A DNA stretch of 6,209 nt, from the NCBI GenBank assembly GCA_946482375.1, contig CAMLRH010000158.1, positions 1 to 6,209 of the forward strand, given 5' to 3'. Source of the DNA: an uncultured Caulobacteraceae bacterium. GTDB taxonomy: Bacteria; Pseudomonadota; Alphaproteobacteria; Caulobacterales; Caulobacteraceae. The notes under the pieces are model-generated. The model had not been told where the DNA came from. It did no database searches and worked only from the letters and a program-made list of their open reading frames with translations. The number at the start of each line of letters is the position of its first letter. The stretch's first letter is position 1. Positions 5,428 through 6,209 of the stretch are shown piece after piece. The translations under genes and the position numbers were made by a program.

Positions 5428-5586
5428 ATGGAGTTCGCCCCCTTGACCGACCCGGAACGCCCTGAAGCCGAGCCGATCCCTCCGTCGCCGGAGTATGAGC
5501 CCGGACGCACTCCCGAGGAGGCGCCCCCGCTCGACCCGACCCCCAACCCGCCGGGCGACGGCACCCCCTATGACGCCGCGCCCTAG
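5428..5586 (+). CDS. Small proline-rich acidic protein, function unknown
   Basis: This 52-aa ORF is rich in proline, glutamate and aspartate (for example TPEEAPPLDPTPNPPGDG at 28-45). It has no signal peptide, membrane segment or known motif, and is probably disordered. Third codon positions are nearly all G or C, as in the neighbouring genes, which supports real coding. Two starts are possible. The ATG at 5428 has no Shine-Dalgarno sequence. The TTG at 5443 (giving MTDPERPEAEP and 47 aa) has GGAG 9 bases upstream and would leave a leader of about 25 bases from the predicted promoter. I list the longer form, but the TTG is a serious alternative. The gene ends 27 bases before the KGG gene and probably shares its transcript. 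I do not recognise a characterised relative. Confidence 0.55.
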   Translation: MEFAPLTDPERPEAEPIPPSPEYEPGRTPEEAPPLDPTPNPPGDGTPYDAAP

Positions 5587-5613
5587 TCATTTCGAGTAGC
5601 CCAGGACGCCCCC

Positions 5614-5832
5614 ATGGAAACCAGCTCCGAAAAGCCTACCACCCGCTCGCGGCGCGGCTTCGCCGCCATGGACCCCGAACGCCGCCGCGAAATCGCCCGC
5701 AAGGGCGGCGCCAGCGTGCCGAGCGAAAAGCGCAGCTTCGCCAAGGATCGTGACCTCGCCGCCGACGCCGGCCGCAAGGGCGGTTCTTCCTCGCGGGGCG
5801 GCGGCCGCCCGGTCCGCTCTCGCAACAGCTAA
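5614..5832 (+). CDS. KGG-motif stress-induced protein
   Basis: This small, basic, hydrophilic protein of 72 aa is probably disordered. It contains the stress-induced repeat family signature (KGG, Pfam PF10685, as in Escherichia coli YciG and Bacillus GsiB) twice. RGFAAMDPERRREIARKGG (14-32) is a full unit; FAKDRDLAADAGRKGG (42-57) is the typical second unit. The C-terminus is Ser/Gly/Arg-rich. Family members accumulate in general stress or stationary phase; the molecular role is not settled, with protection under desiccation or heat proposed. The ATG at 5614 has AGGA 7 bases upstream. The gene follows the proline-rich ORF and a possible EcfG-type promoter. Its stop overlaps the convergent egtD stop by 4 bases, leaving no room for a terminator. 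Confidence 0.85.
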   Translation: METSSEKPTTRSRRGFAAMDPERRREIARKGGASVPSEKRSFAKDRDLAADAGRKGGSSSRGGGRPVRSRNS

Positions 5833-6209
5833 TTTGCGGCGAGCATAAAGACCGCGAAGGCGGGCTCTGGGCTGGTCCACAGCTTCAGGGTCCGCCATCC
5901 CGCCTCTTCGGCGAGGCGCGAGAAACCCTCCGGCGTGAACTTGTGCGAGTTTTCTGTGTGGATGGTCTCGCCCTCTGAGAACTGGAACGCCTGGCCCGCA
6001 GCGTGGGCCGTCTGGTCCTTCATCGACTTCAGGTGCATCTCGACCCGGCTCTTGTCGGGGTTCCAGACCGCTTCGTGCGCGAAGGCGGTCAGGTCGAAGT
6101 CGCCGCCGAGTTCCCGGTTGATGCGGGCCAGCAGGTTCTTGTTGAAGGCCGCCGTGACCCCCTGTGCGTCGTCATAGGCGCGGACCAGCACCGCCGGGTC
6201 CTTCACCAG
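5829..6209 (-). CDS. egtD: L-histidine N(alpha)-methyltransferase EgtD, C-terminal part (cut by right edge)
   Basis: The last 126 codons of EgtD are visible, running in from the right edge and ending in a TAG at 5829-5831. EgtD uses three SAM molecules to trimethylate histidine to hercynine, the first step of ergothioneine synthesis in the cytoplasm. The stretch matches the C-terminal third of the family: LVRAYDDAQGVTAAFNKNLL, then LARINRELGGDFDL, FAHEAVWN, EMHL, and GETIHTENSHKF. The last motif carries the Glu and Ser (TENS) that correspond to histidine-binding Glu282/Ser284 of the mycobacterial enzyme as I recall it. The GTG near the edge (6204-6206) is an internal valine, not a start, because the frame continues with CTG to base 6209. 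Full-length EgtD is about 320 aa, so roughly two thirds lie outside. The partner egtB is often adjacent and may lie beyond the edge. Confidence 0.92.
   Translation of the reverse strand: MVKDPAVLVRAYDDAQGVTAAFNKNLLARINRELGGDFDLTAFAHEAVWNPDKSRVEMHLKSMKDQTAHAAGQAFQFSEGETIHTENSHKFTPEGFSRLAEEAGWRTLKLWTSPEPAFAVFMLAAN

Noticed and set aside
5454..5478. GGAAC (5454-5458) as an EcfG-type -35 box for the KGG gene
   Set aside because: The -35 match is perfect, but at 16-17 bases downstream the sequence reads GATC/ATCC instead of CGTT.

Overview
This is a GC-rich window with compact coding and strong GC preference at third codon positions. It suggests an alphaproteobacterium, and Caulobacteraceae (Brevundimonas, Caulobacter or Phenylobacterium type) is my best guess. 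That placement rests on protein style, a near-consensus EcfG-type promoter and a CCCTCCCC-type intergenic palindrome. It is an inference, because no marker gene is present.

Left part, minus strand (1-1577): the first 17 codons of a gene that resembles the start of the HrpB helicase, cut by the window edge. Upstream of it lies a complete APC-superfamily amino acid permease of 496 aa. The 164-bp gap at 1578-1741 separates the permease from the divergent glyoxalase gene. It holds a candidate sigma70 promoter for the permease, a 12-bp perfect palindrome exactly in the promoter spacer, and two back-to-back hairpins in the predicted leader.

Middle, plus strand (1742-5337): a YcbL/GloC-type metallo-beta-lactamase-fold hydrolase with all expected metal ligands. 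Next comes a 111-bp intergenic element built of two inverted copies of a structured repeat. Then follow an OmpR-family response regulator and its EnvZ-like histidine kinase, overlapping by 4 bp (GTGA). Forty-three bases further on is a secreted protein with four EF-hand loops. The last three genes look like one operon, which raises the possibility of a calcium- or envelope-responsive signalling unit.

Right part (5338-6209): a hairpin and a possible general-stress (EcfG-type) promoter precede two small plus-strand genes, a 52-aa proline-rich acidic protein and a 72-aa KGG-motif stress protein. The KGG gene overlaps tail-to-tail by 4 bp with the end of egtD on the minus strand. EgtD is the histidine methyltransferase of ergothioneine synthesis and is cut by the right edge. 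Detoxification (GloC), thiol antioxidant synthesis (EgtD) and a KGG protein give the window a mild stress-defence flavour, but the genes belong to separate transcription units. I see no mobile element, CRISPR array, tRNA, rRNA or phage gene, and no clearly novel system. The most interesting signals are the regulatory DNA structures and the kinase/EF-hand arrangement.
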